A DNA stretch of 64,000 nt, from assembly GCA_004802725.1 (NCBI GenBank), contig SGPM01000009.1, forward strand, positions 62,001 to 126,000. Direction: 5' to 3'. The notes under the pieces are model-generated. The model saw only the letters and a list, made by a program, of their open reading frames with translations, was not told where the DNA came from and made no database searches. Made by a program: the position numbers and the translations under genes. Of this stretch, positions 44,254-56,194 are shown in pieces; position 1 is the stretch's first letter, and each line of letters begins with the position of its first letter. The DNA is from Antrodiella citrinella. Its lineage: Eukaryota; Basidiomycota; Agaricomycetes; Polyporales; Steccherinaceae.

Positions 44254-45656
44254 TTAAGACATTTCTACATCCTCGTCGTCGCTATCCTCTACATCCTCCC
44301 AGCCTTCACCCTCCACACCGTCGTCCGTGGAAGGCTTGATCCCCGCTTCCTCAAGTTTTCCAATAAGCTCTTGTACGTGCTCTAATATGGGAGTGTCAGG
44401 ATGTTCTTGGCCCTTATGAAGCTAAGATTTTTGCATTGATCAGTACGTGTACGGTACGAATGAGCGAACGATAGGACTGACCGAACAGCATGTATCCAAA
44501 CAGTCTCTCGCGTCCTGCGCCAGCTCTTGCCAACTGAGCTCGTCCACTTTCTTGCCGGTCTCTCTTGACTGTTCCGCCATGAGGAAGAAACACCATCCCT
44601 CGAGGTACCACGCTTCAACTTCTTGATCGTCTTCGGCCATAACGCCTTGCAGAACAACGAGGGCGTGTGTAAATAGGAAAAGCTCCAGGAACATCTTGAC
44701 AAGAGAAAGTCGTGTCGGTATCGATGGCAGCTTGGCATCATCTATGAACAATGTCTCAAATTATGAGTTCCATGCATGTCTTCAAGGGATAAGAAGCGCA
44801 CCCGGCTCCAAATCCTTCCACAGTGACCATGCCTGCTCTAGACATTGTTTGGCTTCATCTGGACGTTGCTGCGACAGTCTCACAGATGCCAATGCTTGCA
44901 ATGCTTCAGTGTTTCCAGGGTCCGTCTGCAGCGCAAGGTTCAAGAGATCCTCGCAGTTCTTCTCAGCAGCTGGGTCAAAGCTATTAAACCCACGACAAAT
45001 TAGTATGATCACATCGGAGGTAGGAAGGAAGGACAGACCAGAGATCGTATGAAGGATCCATCCATATCTCGACCATACCGATCAGCGCCCTCACAATGTG
45101 GTTTTTCAGTTCCACCTCATCCGACGAAGGGTCTGCATCATTTCCTGCACGACTCTTCCCTTTCAATTGGCCTAGCAAGATATCCACTGCAGCCTGATAA
45201 TGCTGCAGAGCAAGTTGGGGGTCCTGGTCGGACAATTGAGCGAGATACAGATGCGCTGAAGGCGGGGGCGGGGAGGATGCGTCCGGATGTGGTGGAACAA
45301 GCGTTCCAAAGGTCTAATGACACGAATAATAAGATGTGTGCGCAGAACACATCGAGGGCTGTCTAAAGATCAAAAATGAAGTTATTGCAGCGGGCGAGCA
45401 AGCTTACCTCCCTCGCGGCATCAACGTCTCCCATCTCTAGCTGGGCAACACCCAGCATCTCCTTTGCTTCCGCATTCTTAGGTTCTCGTTCCAGTATCCG
45501 TCGGACAAAAAGCTGAGCGAGGTCGTAGTCGCATTGTATGATGAGGGCTTGTGCTTTCTGCAGTAGCGCGGGGACGCTTGGTGATTCGACGGTCTCGGAT
45601 GTATTGGCTGTGGTCACAGGCTTTGCCTTGCGTGTTTTTGCCCTTGTCCTACCCAT
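44254..45656 (-). CDS. ACL4: TPR protein, Acl4-type assembly chaperone of ribosomal protein Rpl4
   Basis: Acl4 is a TPR chaperone that holds newly made uL4 (Rpl4) until it joins the pre-60S particle. The ATG at 45656 gives a basic leader (MGRTRAKTRKAKPVTTANTS) and a TPR unit (ALIIQCDYDLAQLFVRRILE, NAEAKEMLGVAQLEMGDVDA). After an intron come LYLAQLSDQDPQLALQHYQ and further TPR units (LLNLALQTDPGNTEALQALA, LSQQRPDEAKQCLEQAWSLW, VMAEDDQEVEAWYLEGWCFF). The C-terminus is strongly acidic (EGWEDVEDSDDEDVEMS), a usual trait of ribosomal-protein chaperones. Four or five introns of ordinary size. The call rests on overall TPR layout and acidic tail; a generic TPR protein is the alternative. Confidence 0.8.
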
Positions 45657-46128
45657 TACAAATAGTGGTATAAGGTATCAAGAAGAAGGAGGAGTGGTTG
45701 TGCCAAGGTTGTGCTAGTAACCGTGATCTTGAATCTTTGAACGGGATTATGAAAATCAAAAGGTCGGACCCCGGAAACCACTACCAACCGATCTGTCAAC
45801 GACGCCCACAAACATGTAATTGCGTATGACCTGACGTTCTATTGCATCTCAAGTTCGAGTCAACCAATAGTAGCGGTGGACGGAAAGAGTCGTGGAGGAA
45901 AATAGAAGCAGGTCGTACGTATAGATATTAGTATACACAGAATATGTTAGGGTAATCATACAACGAAGGGTGAACGCAATAAAACAGAGAAAACAGATCG
46001 ACAAACGAAAGGAAGGGGCGACGAGACGACAACACACTGTTGCGACGGTATCCAAAATAAAGAGAGCCAGTCTATCGGTAATATGTGACACGAAGAGTCC
46101 TCACCGAGCAGTCCACGCCTCGACAGGC
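45657..46128. other. Intergenic region, about 470 bp, nothing further seen
   Basis: Between the start of the Acl4-like gene and the stop of OMA1. A/T-rich in the middle (45900-46000). No gene, repeat or RNA is supported. Confidence 0.4.
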
Positions 46129-48109
46129 CTACGACAAATTCAATCGTTCCCTCGCCTTGGCCCGCTCCTTCTCCCACCGCTCGAATTCTTCCCGCAACTT
46201 TGCCACTCGGACTTCGTTCAAGGGATGCGCCGATCCAGACCAACGCATCTGCACGCCAGAAGCGTTCGTTTTCGCAGTGGTCGGCGTGCATTCGGCTGTT
46301 TCTTCTGTATCGCCACGTTGCTCCCAAAATTGCAACGCGTGGCGAGGATCAAATCCAGCATGTGCTAGAAGACTGCACGGTGAGAATAGTGGTCAGTGAC
46401 CATAGAACGCAAAAAAATCAGCTGCTGTTCTTACCGAGCCGAGACAACGTCTGCTTCAATTTCTTGACTTTGACTCGTGCAAAATTCGGCCATCTCTTGT
46501 AGATCCCATGATGCGGTCTTCCCCACACTGGCGACAGCATCGTTCAGGAACGGTCCAACTGCAAGAGAGAGAAAAGTCAGATCAAGCAAAGCAGCCGCGG
46601 AGAGGGAAACGCGTACACATCATGGTGACAGGGAAAAGTATGGCGCGCACTACATCCGTCACAATAGACACCACACCTGGCCACACCACCGACGTCGATG
46701 ATAAGGTCTCCAGGTGATGTGACAATATAAGGTGAGCCAGCTCATGCGCCAGCAAAATGGCTAGCTCAGAGGTCTGCGCCTCTGTTGGTATGGGATGAGG
46801 TGGGGCTGCGGAAACTGCGGCTGATAAAGGGAAGATGCCTCCGAAAATGGCCGACCACCACGACGTCGGCTCTGATTGAGCGGGGGACATTGTTTGCGAG
46901 AAGTCCATCTCGTCGGTTTGAGAGGCACCGCCTTTGGACAACACATCATTGAGGAACCCAGAGAACACCACAACTCCGCCACCACCATCTGGGCCGAACC
47001 CGTACGAGAACGCATTCGACGATTCCGGCTTGTCCACCACAATCAATGAATATGGTGGACCAGGAATAACGTGTGGTGAACGATGAGGCGTACGAGAACA
47101 GCTGACTTCGGCGAGCCTGCGGATGTACTCCGATGCACGAGGTCGCGGTCGCAACGGATGGTCTGCAGGCGGTGGGAATGGGATGTCATCGGGTCCACAT
47201 TCGAGCCATCTGGAGCCTAGGTCTTGTTCATGTTGAAGCGAAGGAATAGCGCCCTCTAATCGCTGTAGCGTATCGCGCACCCATTGTACCCGCCAATCAG
47301 TGGGAGCTACTATGTTGCGGGACCCATCCTTGGCGAGGATATCTCCAACAGCTTTGTACCAACCGGGGCCAGCCAGTTGCAGGGATATTTCTTCCTCTTC
47401 TTCAGGAGACAATAATATGAGTCTCCATCTGATACAATTCGCATATTCGTCCAGTTGGACCGACTACGTATCAGATTGAGATTTTCAGTAAATACGGTTT
47501 TAGATGCTCACCTGCCTGTCAAGGGTGTTCTCTCTACGCTGGCCAGAATAGTGAGCCAAAAGAGGACGACCGGGGTGAACAGGAGGAGATGAAAGAGGAT
47601 AGTCCCATAGCGAATTTTACGAAGCATAAATGATTTCCGATCAGAGTCACCGTACCCAGAGGCTTCTGCAATGGCCAGACCCCTTCTCAGTTTATGGTTC
47701 TTGATGAGGATGAAGGGAATCAACGTGAATGTCACTCGAACCACAGTCCTGGCGACTTCCATGGCGCTAGACGTCTGAAACGATAGGGGGGGTGAATCAG
47801 ACTTGGGATCGCGCAAAGTGGCAGTAAATGGCTCACCTTCAAGATACCCGCCAGAACGGGTAGGAAAGGGAGCGCATCGTTTCGTGGAGTCGTATGGAAC
47901 GACCGCGACGTGCCGACATAGAAAGCCGGTAGCAAAGAGCGGTAGACCAAGGAGGTGCGTATGGTGCATGCGGGCCTATCACAGTGGGCAGAAAATCGTG
48001 AACTTCGGGATGAATAGTTACGAGGATGAAACAGCAGCGAGAATGGCGTGGTAGGTGGCCTGCTCACGAAACGCGGTGCTGTTGAGGGTCGCACAAGTGT
48101 ACGCAACAT
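46129..48109 (-). CDS. OMA1: Mitochondrial inner-membrane metalloprotease OMA1
   Basis: An M48 zinc protease that processes dynamin-like OPA1/Mgm1 and acts in mitochondrial quality control under stress. Five exons: 47837-48109, 47512-47774, 46619-47428, 46435-46558 and 46129-46372. The N-terminus (MLRTLVRPSTAPRFVSRPPT) is an Arg/Ser-rich presequence; a membrane segment LLLFTPVVLFWLTILASV follows. Then come FSYGFGPDGGGGVVVFSGFL, the zinc motif ILLAHELAHLILSHH (HExxH) and the third ligand in SQEIEADVVSARLLAHAGF. The C-terminus has SGSAHPLNEVRVAKLREEF, matching the THP..R block of the family. A hydrophobic stretch (WWSAIFGGIFPLSAAVSAAP) lies just before the active site. All zinc ligands are present. 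Confidence 0.92.
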
Positions 48110-48432
48110 GGTACATGGTTTGGTCTGAGATGCAGGAGATAATATGCCGTTGACGAAGAGCAAGTCTAGTCAGAATTCGGCGGTGCCGTTCAAGGAAGCG
48201 CTAGCACCCATTTCACCCACGCCCACCGGACCGCTCAGACTAGGCTCTCTCCGTCTCAGTCATCTATCGGAGCACGTTTGATAAATACAAAACCGCGCTT
48301 CATGCAGTCCATGCAAAGTCGTAAAGGTCGTGTGTCTGAACAAACATCTATCCTACAACTGCGCGAGCTGGACATAGCCGCGTGCCGAGAGGTACACGCA
48401 ACCCAAGGCATCAGCTCAATCGTCCCGTGAAT

Positions 48433-49868
48433 CTACGAGATGAACGTCGCCTCGTTGTACAAGATGCCCTCTGCCTGCAAACCTTCCGAAAGTCCCTGGA
48501 CAAGCGCATCCGGACCAGTGATAGTCATCGTCGCTGGGTTCTGCCACTAAACAAAGATACCGATATGAGATGTCTGTACGCAACACGGGAATATCAAAAA
48601 CATACCTGGTAGATGAAAGGCTTGGTGCCGGCGACGTAGTTCACCATGGTCTTGATGACATACGGGATCTCCGCCAATACATCTACCTTTTCGACGAGAC
48701 CCTTGTAGTTGTCGGGGGTACCCAGGTCCGCTTGCACGCTCGCAGTAACGCTACCGGCCGCAGCAGGGTCAATGGATGGACCTTCCCACTGAAAGACGAT
48801 CTCAGTAGGTGCCTCGTATCCGGTTTCGGGATCCTTCTCCTTCTTGGAGTGGATTGCCTTTGAGACAACACCTGGGTGCTCTGCCTCAGTTTCTCCCGGC
48901 CAAAGCGTCTCTGCCGTGACCGATACCAGCTTGCCTCCCACTACAACTGCACCTACACTGGCTGTAACAAAGCCTGATCCGGACCCCTTCTTGCCGTACG
49001 CGTCGATGGTAGTGAAATCCATCTGGATACCAGAGACTCCGTCGTGGTCGTTGCTCTGGAAGCAGGCGAAATTCCATCGCGCAGCGACGAGGTTAGGACG
49101 CATGCCTTGGATCGCATGAATGAACGTGCCGAACCCCTTCACAGGGAGAGCTTGGCCCTTGACAATGAGCATGCCAGACACGGTGGTCCGAGGCCAGAAA
49201 CGATGGACGACATGGCCCTCCGGGTTCTCAGCATCTGTGCCGAAATAGGAGTAGCCACCCTTCGGGCCCTTGCCTGTCTTGAAGCCAGGTATCAAAGCAG
49301 GTCGAGAGATATCCAAGTTGATCTGTAGATCGTCCGCGAGATTGGCACGGATGGTATAAGCCTCGGGAGCATCTGAACCAGGGTTGGATTTGTAGGTGAT
49401 GGTGAATTCGTCGGCTTTGCTGGAACGCTTGTCGAGTCCAGGAGGTGGTGTGACAAAGTTGGACACATTGACAGACTTCCAAGTCCTCTCCTTGGTGTTC
49501 GGATTATAGATCTTGCAAGTGAACTGGATGGTGGGATACCAGACACTGTGCAGATCCCGATTACGACACCTCGCGACGTAAACGAGAAATGGACTCACCC
49601 AACAGCAGAATGGATGACTTGGCACATGATAGACGTCCCATCCTCGAAGAAGCTGTAGAACGTCTGGGTCTCGACGGTAAAGCCTCCCAGACATGCCCAC
49701 TCAATATCCTTGGGCTCTAACTCTCCGAAGAGCTGGGACGGCTCAAACGCCGAGGAAACGGGATGGAAATTCGGGGCATTGGGATCGACAGGAGGAGCAG
49801 TGCTGATAAAAGTTTAGAAAAATCGGATGCACAATCAAGCCTACTCACGAAAACAATGAAGCGAACAT
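48433..49868 (-). CDS. SVF1: Survival factor 1 (Svf1) homologue
   Basis: Svf1 is a fungal lipocalin-like protein needed for survival under oxidative and cold stress, and is implicated in ceramide handling at ER and Golgi. Four exons: a 20-base first exon 49849-49868 (MFASLFS), then 49600-49802, 48606-49545 and 48433-48546. Family blocks: FGELEPKDIEWACLGGFTVE, QTFYSFFEDGTSIMCQVIHS, YPTIQFTCKIYNPNTKERTW, GTDAENPEGHVVHRFWPRT, FGTFIHAIQGMRPNLVAARW, FQSNDHDGVSGIQMDFTT, VMVNYVAGTKPFIYQ-like text, and the end NPATMTITGPD. Length of about 420 aa fits. The short first exon includes the conserved N-terminal hydrophobic residues that anchor the protein. Confidence 0.92.
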
Positions 49869-50368
49869 GGTGAATGAAAGTTCAAATGTCAAAGAACGAC
49901 TTGACGGTCAGATTTGCGTTGCGTGCCGCACGCTTGAGCATGTCACTTTTGTGACGTCACGATACGAGTCACCGTGACTATGTAATAATTTGTTTTTAGT
50001 TTTTATGCCAAGCCATGTCACACACCCACATATTAATAGCCCCAGTAAACATGAACCCACTGCGGCGTCGACTCTCCTCCATGAATTCCACTTGTCGCCC
50101 GTGAGCTGGATGACCTCGCACCGTGTCATGTCTGGCAGTTTGAACTTTGAACCATTTTATGAACCCTGGCGCTCAATGAGCGTCTGCCGACTCATTGCCG
50201 TGTGAAGGCATCTCGGTGGGGCCCAACTTCACTTCAAGTCCCCGAGAATCTCTTGTTGCCAGCTTGTCGTTCAAATTGTTGAAGGAGGGTTTTTATATAC
50301 GGTGAGCCTGGTTCGTTCTACCTCTAAGTACATTCCCTCACCATACATTATACCTTGTCAGCGAGCAC
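49869..50368. promoter_or_regulatory. Divergent region between SVF1 and the F-box gene, with TATA box
   Basis: 500 bp between opposed starts. A TTTTTATATAC stretch at 50290-50300 lies about 70 bases before the F-box ATG at 50369 and is a good TATA box for that side. Nothing comparable is clear on the SVF1 side. Confidence 0.45.
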
Positions 50369-51801
50369 ATGGCTATCCAAGACCCCGGATCTGGTTCTTC
50401 TATTTCAGCGACGCAGGAACTCGTCGGTAGGCAGTTGGCAGGAAATGCGGTGGGAGACAACGCAGTGGCTGATGATTTGTCTACACAGTGACACGATTCC
50501 CTTCCTCAGGCTGTCCGGAGTCTTCGAATCATGATGACTGCAGAGTCAGTTTGCGAGCAATGTCTGCTGAAGTGCGGGACCTCGTAATTGACCAGCTACA
50601 TGACGACCGAATCTCCTTGGAAGCATGCAGCCTCACTTGTCGTGCATGGCTTCCCCGCGCACACCACCATCTGTTCAGGACTGTCAAGATCGATCGGTGC
50701 TCGGGGGGCGAATCATTCAAACTGCTCATCGACAATTCTCCCGGTATTGCTTACCACATCCGGCATGTGGAGTTATCAGGTATGAAGACTGGGAGCTGGT
50801 GGTCGGGTGGGATGTCCGGGTGGTGGCCGACGCTAGGGCAGCGTATTCAGAGGCCAGGTGCATCAGATTCGTTGGAGACCGTGGATTGGTTGCGGCGTAT
50901 CCTCCCAACGTCCCCCAATTGTCTCAGGAGGGTCACGCGACTCACTCTCTCTTCACTACATATTGGTGCAGCTATGGCCGATGTCCTGCAGCCATACTTC
51001 AACAATGTGGTGGAGCTTGTCGTGAACGGATGTCAAGGTCTTTCGTTCAACGACTTCATACGGCTTAGGGCTGCCGTTCCTCGTGTACGCTCAATACGCG
51101 TAGTGGAAGCCCGATGGCTACACACTGCCGTACTCCTCGTCGATCCCATGACGCTGCCTGCGTTGAAAAGCACCATGGTGACGACGCTCGAGTTCTCGAG
51201 GAAAATAGACATTGTCACTGTCCTCGACTTCATCATTCGAACCGGACGCTATCAGATGCTCACATCGCTCTCGTGCTTCGTAACGAGTCATGCAGGTGCC
51301 AGGGCCATGAAGAATATGCTTGAAACCTTGGGTCCTCAGCTCGAGCACCTGGGCATTGGCTTTTCTGACGTACGAGATCCAACTGGTTTGTCTATCTCAT
51401 TCACACGTTCTGTACCTAATGCTCACCTGACTCCAGAGATACTAAGGTCTTGCGACCTATCCTTGACACCCAATTCCGGACTTCGCAGTATACGGATCTC
51501 ATGTGCCACCACGGAACGTTTCTCCACATACATCCTATCACTCTCGTGGATTTTACACATCCTATCTAGAGTCACCTCTCCCGTCATAAGGGAAGTCATC
51601 TTTTCGATCTCCCAGAATGACCTACCGGCACTCTACCTTGATGGTTTGATTGCCGTCTTCTCTCATTCTCGCTATCGCAGTCTCCAGCACCTAGTCTTCG
51701 ACGTCGAGTTGCGAGCAGAAGACCTCCTGCAGGAGAAGGAAGTACGCACTCGTCTGTCGGTATTGGGGTGCTCGCTCAAGTTCAATGCTATCCATCGCTG
51801 A
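50369..51801 (+). CDS. F-box protein, Agaricomycete type
   Basis: F-box proteins are substrate adaptors of SCF ubiquitin ligases; mushrooms carry large families of them. The likely start is the ATG at 50369 (MAIQDPGSGSSISATQELVG). An intron of about 70 bases (about 50480-50547, weak donor GTCTAC, good acceptor TGCAG) joins it in frame to SLRAMSAEVRDLVIDQLHDD, then LEACSLTCRAWLPRAHHHLF, the F-box core. If the intron is wrong, the protein could start at the ATG 50560. After the F-box the text has spaced Leu-rich segments (LRRVTRLTLSSLHIGAAMAD, FNNVVELVVNGCQGLS, LEHLGIGFSD, LRSIRISC) like degenerate leucine-rich repeats. A second in-frame intron near 51387-51438 is possible. Confidence 0.75.
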
Positions 51802-52107
51802 AACGTCCATTCGCATCCTGTTCTGCTATGTTCATACTTTGTTTTGCCATATCTCTGACATCCTTTTCTTGTATAACCTTCGCATGCTCATACCACACGC
51901 TATTGCTTTCAATGTTCGTCATGTATCACTCAATATGTAATCATTTATTGTCACAACTACGAATCTGGGTCTTCTCGTCTCCTCTTCCTGATTACTGGAC
52001 CTTTGTCACCAACAGTGTCATTTGTGTCGGTATGTTGTGTGGCCCCATCCCTTCCTGACTCCGAATTTTCTGCTGTCTTCTGTGTAAAATGTCTAGTCAG
52101 ATCATAA
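51802..52107. other. Intergenic region, about 300 bp, between convergent genes
   Basis: Holds the 3' ends of the F-box gene (+) and the orphan gene (-). T-rich on the + strand. No other signal. Confidence 0.4.
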
Positions 52108-53241
52108 TCAAATACTCGTACTCGCAGACGCATTTACTGTCTGCAAGCCAGCTGATGATAGGGCAGCGTCACCTCCGGAGAAGTCGATAGTTCCTTCAAA
52201 GAAGTCCTCTTCCGCAGTCGGTATTTGTCGCGGGATAGTTTGAGGGACCTGCAAAGTCTCTACGTTGACGCGGTCAAAATGTATCGTCCCATTCGTAAGA
52301 CCCTCAAGGATTCGTCGATTTTGCGTCACGTTCAACGCGGATGGACTCGCCTTCGGGATGTCTTCAGGCCATCCTACAAGACGAATGTTGTATGTCTGGA
52401 GCTGGGAATGATTACTCCATTTCATTTCTGCATTTTGAACACCAGATGCAGATCTGCGCAGTCCGTTAGTCAATGTCATCTCGATGATGGGGGACGCGAG
52501 TTGACCCCACCTGACTGCCGCTCGCATGCAACTGTACACCTCCGCCTTCAAATTCATCGCAGCGCTCTTAGGCTTCGCAGAATACTGGCTGGGACCTGCT
52601 AAGCCCTGCGGCGGGTCAGTGGTACCGAGATTTCTGCTTGCACTGGCTGTCGGGGCGCTGGATCCACCGGACGATGCTCCCGCTTGAGAATACGACGAAG
52701 CCAGTCGGAAGGCATGTACACCAGCAGGGCCACAGCCTCGTTGACCTTGCCAAAAGTTACGACCCATGGTGGTCCCGCCAAGAAAACCGTTATCCGCTGG
52801 GTTGCAGGGATTCACGACTAAGAAGAAAGATTGAAGCCCCGCGACGCGTTCTAATGACTGCAGAAGCGTGGAGACGTGGCTGATAATGGTTTGAACTAAG
52901 ACCAAAAGCAAAATCCAGTCATAAATACAGAGCACGAACGACTGCACATACCATGCTGCTGGCCTTTACCAGTCGGAGATGTGGACTCGTCTGTTTGTGC
53001 AGTTTCAAGCCCAAACAATGACTTGCAATGCATCTCCTCGAAGAGCTTGCGGACCTGAAAGACCTCAATTTTCAGCAACCTTTATGACATGAAAAATATC
53101 ACGAACATGGTCGAAGGATCGATTCTCTCGTTGAGCAAACGTTCGGAGATCCGACAGAGATTTCTCATACATGGTTTGAAGCCTTTCGACAAACAGACCG
53201 TCGTCTTCTTTGACGGAGCCACTTGATTCGGAGCATGGCAT
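52108..53241 (-). CDS. Orphan Agaricomycete protein, unknown function (about 340 aa)
   Basis: I cannot assign a function. Three exons: 53107-53241, 52952-53054 and 52108-52895, with in-frame GT..AG introns of 52 and 56 bases. The start is MPCSESSGSVKEDDGLFVER followed by a helical stretch (LQTMYEKSLSDLRTFAQREN). The middle has HVSTLLQSLERVAGLQSFFL and a Ser/Gly/Ala-rich linker. The C-terminal part has MKWSNHSQLQTYNIRLVGWP and DIPKASPSALNVTQNRRILE, with GTIHFDRV. The pattern of N..LVGWP....P plus a short helix and GTIHF is one I recall from unannotated mushroom proteins. No signal peptide or membrane span. A nuclear role is possible but unsupported. Confidence 0.65.
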
Positions 53242-53516
53242 GACTAAACGCGGGCGTGTCTATGTACTTCCAGGTCAGGAGGTCGTGAGCAAAATGCGAC
53301 AACGTTTGCTGCTGAAAGTGGTGGCGTGTGGTGGCGAGTGACAAGCGAGCTTGTATGAGCGTGGTGGGATCGCATCGGCCCGGGGGAGCGACTCCACTAA
53401 ACAGCCTTGCACGAGAAACATATTATTCTGTCCATCCTCAAAGTACAAAATATAAAACAAGCAGAATGAAGCAAAAAGCGGTGAGAGATCAACTCTGCCC
53501 TTCAAACAATCTTTTA

Positions 53517-55913
53517 CTATCGAGAAGCATCGCACTGAGTCTGCTGGTCACCGCACGCAGTGACCGTTAAGTCGCCTTTGTTGCCTGCAGCGTTTGCTGC
53601 ATTGGCACACTGGTTGTGCTGGACGTCGCACGAGCGGGTGAGAGCGTCCGAGAGTGTGTTGAATGCCGAGTTTCCTGTCACCTGGAACTGCCCGTTGGCG
53701 AGCTGGGTGACGGGAGGCGAGGTCACGTTGCCGAGGGCTCCTGCGAACGTTTGGAGATTTGCTCCTTTAGAGATGACTGCAGCAGATGTCGCAGCAGATG
53801 GTGGCTGAAAGTTGTATATAAGATTAAAGCACGGTGAGAATTACCAAAGGAAAAGACTTACCGCCGTGCTAGATTTGATGCTGACAGCTGCGGTCAAAGC
53901 AGGAGGGGCAACTGTCGTCGAAACATTTTGCGCAGTTGACCAAGCCGAGACAACTCGACCTTGATCGTCCACTACGGCAACGCTGGCAAAATCGGTTGTA
54001 ATCCCGAACACGGCATTGAACGCGTCAGCCTGTGCGCCGGTCTCCGCAGCTTGACCATCGGCAGCCATGGTGGCTTTCGCGCAGGTGTCTTGGGCAGTTT
54101 GATCAGCTTTGCAGCTATTGGTCAAAGCGTCGCAAATGAACTGCGTGATGATATCGATGTTCTGGGTAGACCCGTGATTGTATGAGGCTGGAAAAAATTA
54201 ACGTCAATCGATGCACGCGACACGAATATAACTGCATGAAGCGGCGACATACTCTTGTCAGTGGGCTGGAAGCTGGTTTCCTTCCTTCCATCGAAACCGG
54301 TAGCGAACTCGATCTGCGGCACACTGCAGTTGCCAAAGTTCCCAATACCCGTCGAAGCAGACCCAGCGGATACCTGCGTAGTCTGCGCAGCAGCAGACGC
54401 AGTTATGGTGGCTGATGCAATAACGCTCGACGGAGCAGCGGACGACACAGTGGCTCCGGAGGTAGATCCAGCAATGACATTGCCTTGATCATCCACGGCA
54501 GCGACTTGAGCGAAGGAGGTCGAGATACCGAAAACGGCGTTGAAGGCATCGGCTTGAGCACCAGTTTTAGGCGGAAACTGGTCAGCTGCGGCCTTGGCCG
54601 TCGCACAAGTGTTCTGTGCCGTCTGATCCGCACCGCAGGTGTTGACAAGCGTATCACATATGAACTGAGTGATGATGTCAATGTTCTGAGCGGACCCATG
54701 GTTGTATGAGGCTGCAAGATATCCATGAGCAAGCCCACATTATCGGAAACGTTTACGCGACTCACTCTGGTCAACTGGTTCGAAGCTTGTCTCCGTCCGG
54801 TTATCGAAACCAACACCGAATTCTATCTGAGGGAGCGTACAGCTACCGAAGTTACCAACAGCAGATGCTGTAGAGGTGGGTGCCGGGATGAGGGGGATGG
54901 AGCTACCCACGGTGACGGTGACAGCCGGTCCGGTGGGAAGAGGGTTGATTGCTCCCGTTACTGTAACAGTAATGGCAGGCTGAGATGTGTTTAGGTCAAT
55001 ATGATGCGAACCATAGATTGATCCAGGCTAACTTACAGGACAAAAGGAAATAGGAGAGGGATCCGTAGCTTCGAGATCGTTACTACCTCCAGTCGGCTTA
55101 GCGGAGGGAATGCTGGACACTGTGAATGAGACGGTCACCCTGGCAGATACAATGCGAGGTCAGATGTGGGTTGTCGTACGAACAACAAGGTACATACGGA
55201 GAAGATGGCGAAGCGGTGGGAGTTGTTGAACTGTTAATGCCGAAAGGGAAGGTGTTAGCCTGTGCACCCTTCTTGACGGAAGCGTTTGCAGCAGGGTCGA
55301 AGAAAACATTTGGATCATTAGCAGGGTCTTGAGCTTGGACCAGTCCATCCAGCTCTGGATTCTTCGGAGCTGTCTGGCAGAACACAGAGTTACGGTTGAT
55401 GTTGGGAGTTACAGTGAAATCCTATACGCGCACATATGTCACTTTCAAGTACAGTCAAACGCACAAAAGGTCAGGAGGGACGTACAGGAGGCGTATTCTT
55501 TTCGGCCTGACGGTACTCCTGCGCGAGAGCAATCATGCTGGCCTTAGTGGCAGCATCAAATTGCTGAGCAGTATCTAACATTACGAAGATGGCTTCAATA
55601 CAACATCACGTACAATGTTCAGACGAGGAGACAACTCACCAATAATCTGGTCCGCCATATCTTGCTGCGAGCACTCGGGCTGGGCAGCCAAGAGCGGAGT
55701 GATAGCTTGTCCGGCCAATGTGGTGCATATACCTCCACCGCACGCGCTCGACAGCTTGTCAATCACAGCGGGGTGCTCCTCGCCAAACCGACGCAGATAC
55801 AGCGCGCGGCCGTCGCGCTCCATCCATCTCGTACGCGCCAATACTTCTTCGGACAAGGTCAGGAGGGCAAGTAGACCCAACGCGAGACGCGTCTTTAAGC
55901 TGGTAGACAACAT
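53517..55913 (-). CDS. Secreted protein with a tandemly duplicated Cys-containing domain
   Basis: The ATG at 55913 gives a signal peptide (MLSTSLKTRLALGLLALLTL, then SEEVLA). An N-terminal part with CGGGICTTLAGQAITPLLAA and SQQDMADQIIG follows, then a Ser/Thr/Pro/Val-rich linker. Two copies of a domain of about 115 aa come next. Copy 1 (about 54880-54490) reads FGSCTLPQIEFGVGF..SYNHGSAQNIDIITQFICDT..AFNAVFGISTSF; copy 2 (about 54360-53960) reads FGNCSVPQIEFATGF..SYNHGSTQNIDIITQFICDA..AFNAVFGITTDF. Each copy is split by a phase-1 intron at the same place (54712-54765 and 54188-54252). The last exon (53517-53804) is a conserved fungal domain (FAGALGNVTSPPVTQL, LTRSCDVQHNQCANAANAAG, CGDQQTQCDASR). 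Function is unknown; an extracellular wall or matrix role is inferred. Confidence 0.8.
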
Positions 55914-56176
55914 GTTTGGAGAGTTCTGTCAATAATGTCGCTTGGAATTGGAAACGAAATGAAGGAAATCCCAAGTTGAATGCACCAGGCGTAGGGGAGG
56001 AAAGTTGTCTGAATGAAGGATGACACCTGGTCAAGCAATGATGAAACGGGCTAACAATTCAAGTCGCCCAGCAACTAAGTTCAGTGCAAGCTGAGGGGGG
56101 ACAAGGAAGGAAAGAAGGGAGAGAAACAGAGAGATCTTGTTGGGAACAACGACACCCCCACTGCATTGTTCCTGCT

Positions 56177-56183
56177 CTTTATA
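56177..56183 (-). promoter_or_regulatory. TATA box upstream of the duplicated-domain secreted gene
   Basis: Reads TATAAAG on the minus strand, 264 bases before the ATG at 55913. The distance implies a long 5' leader if used. Assignment is by eye. Confidence 0.35.
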
Positions 56184-56194
56184 TTGTATCCTCG

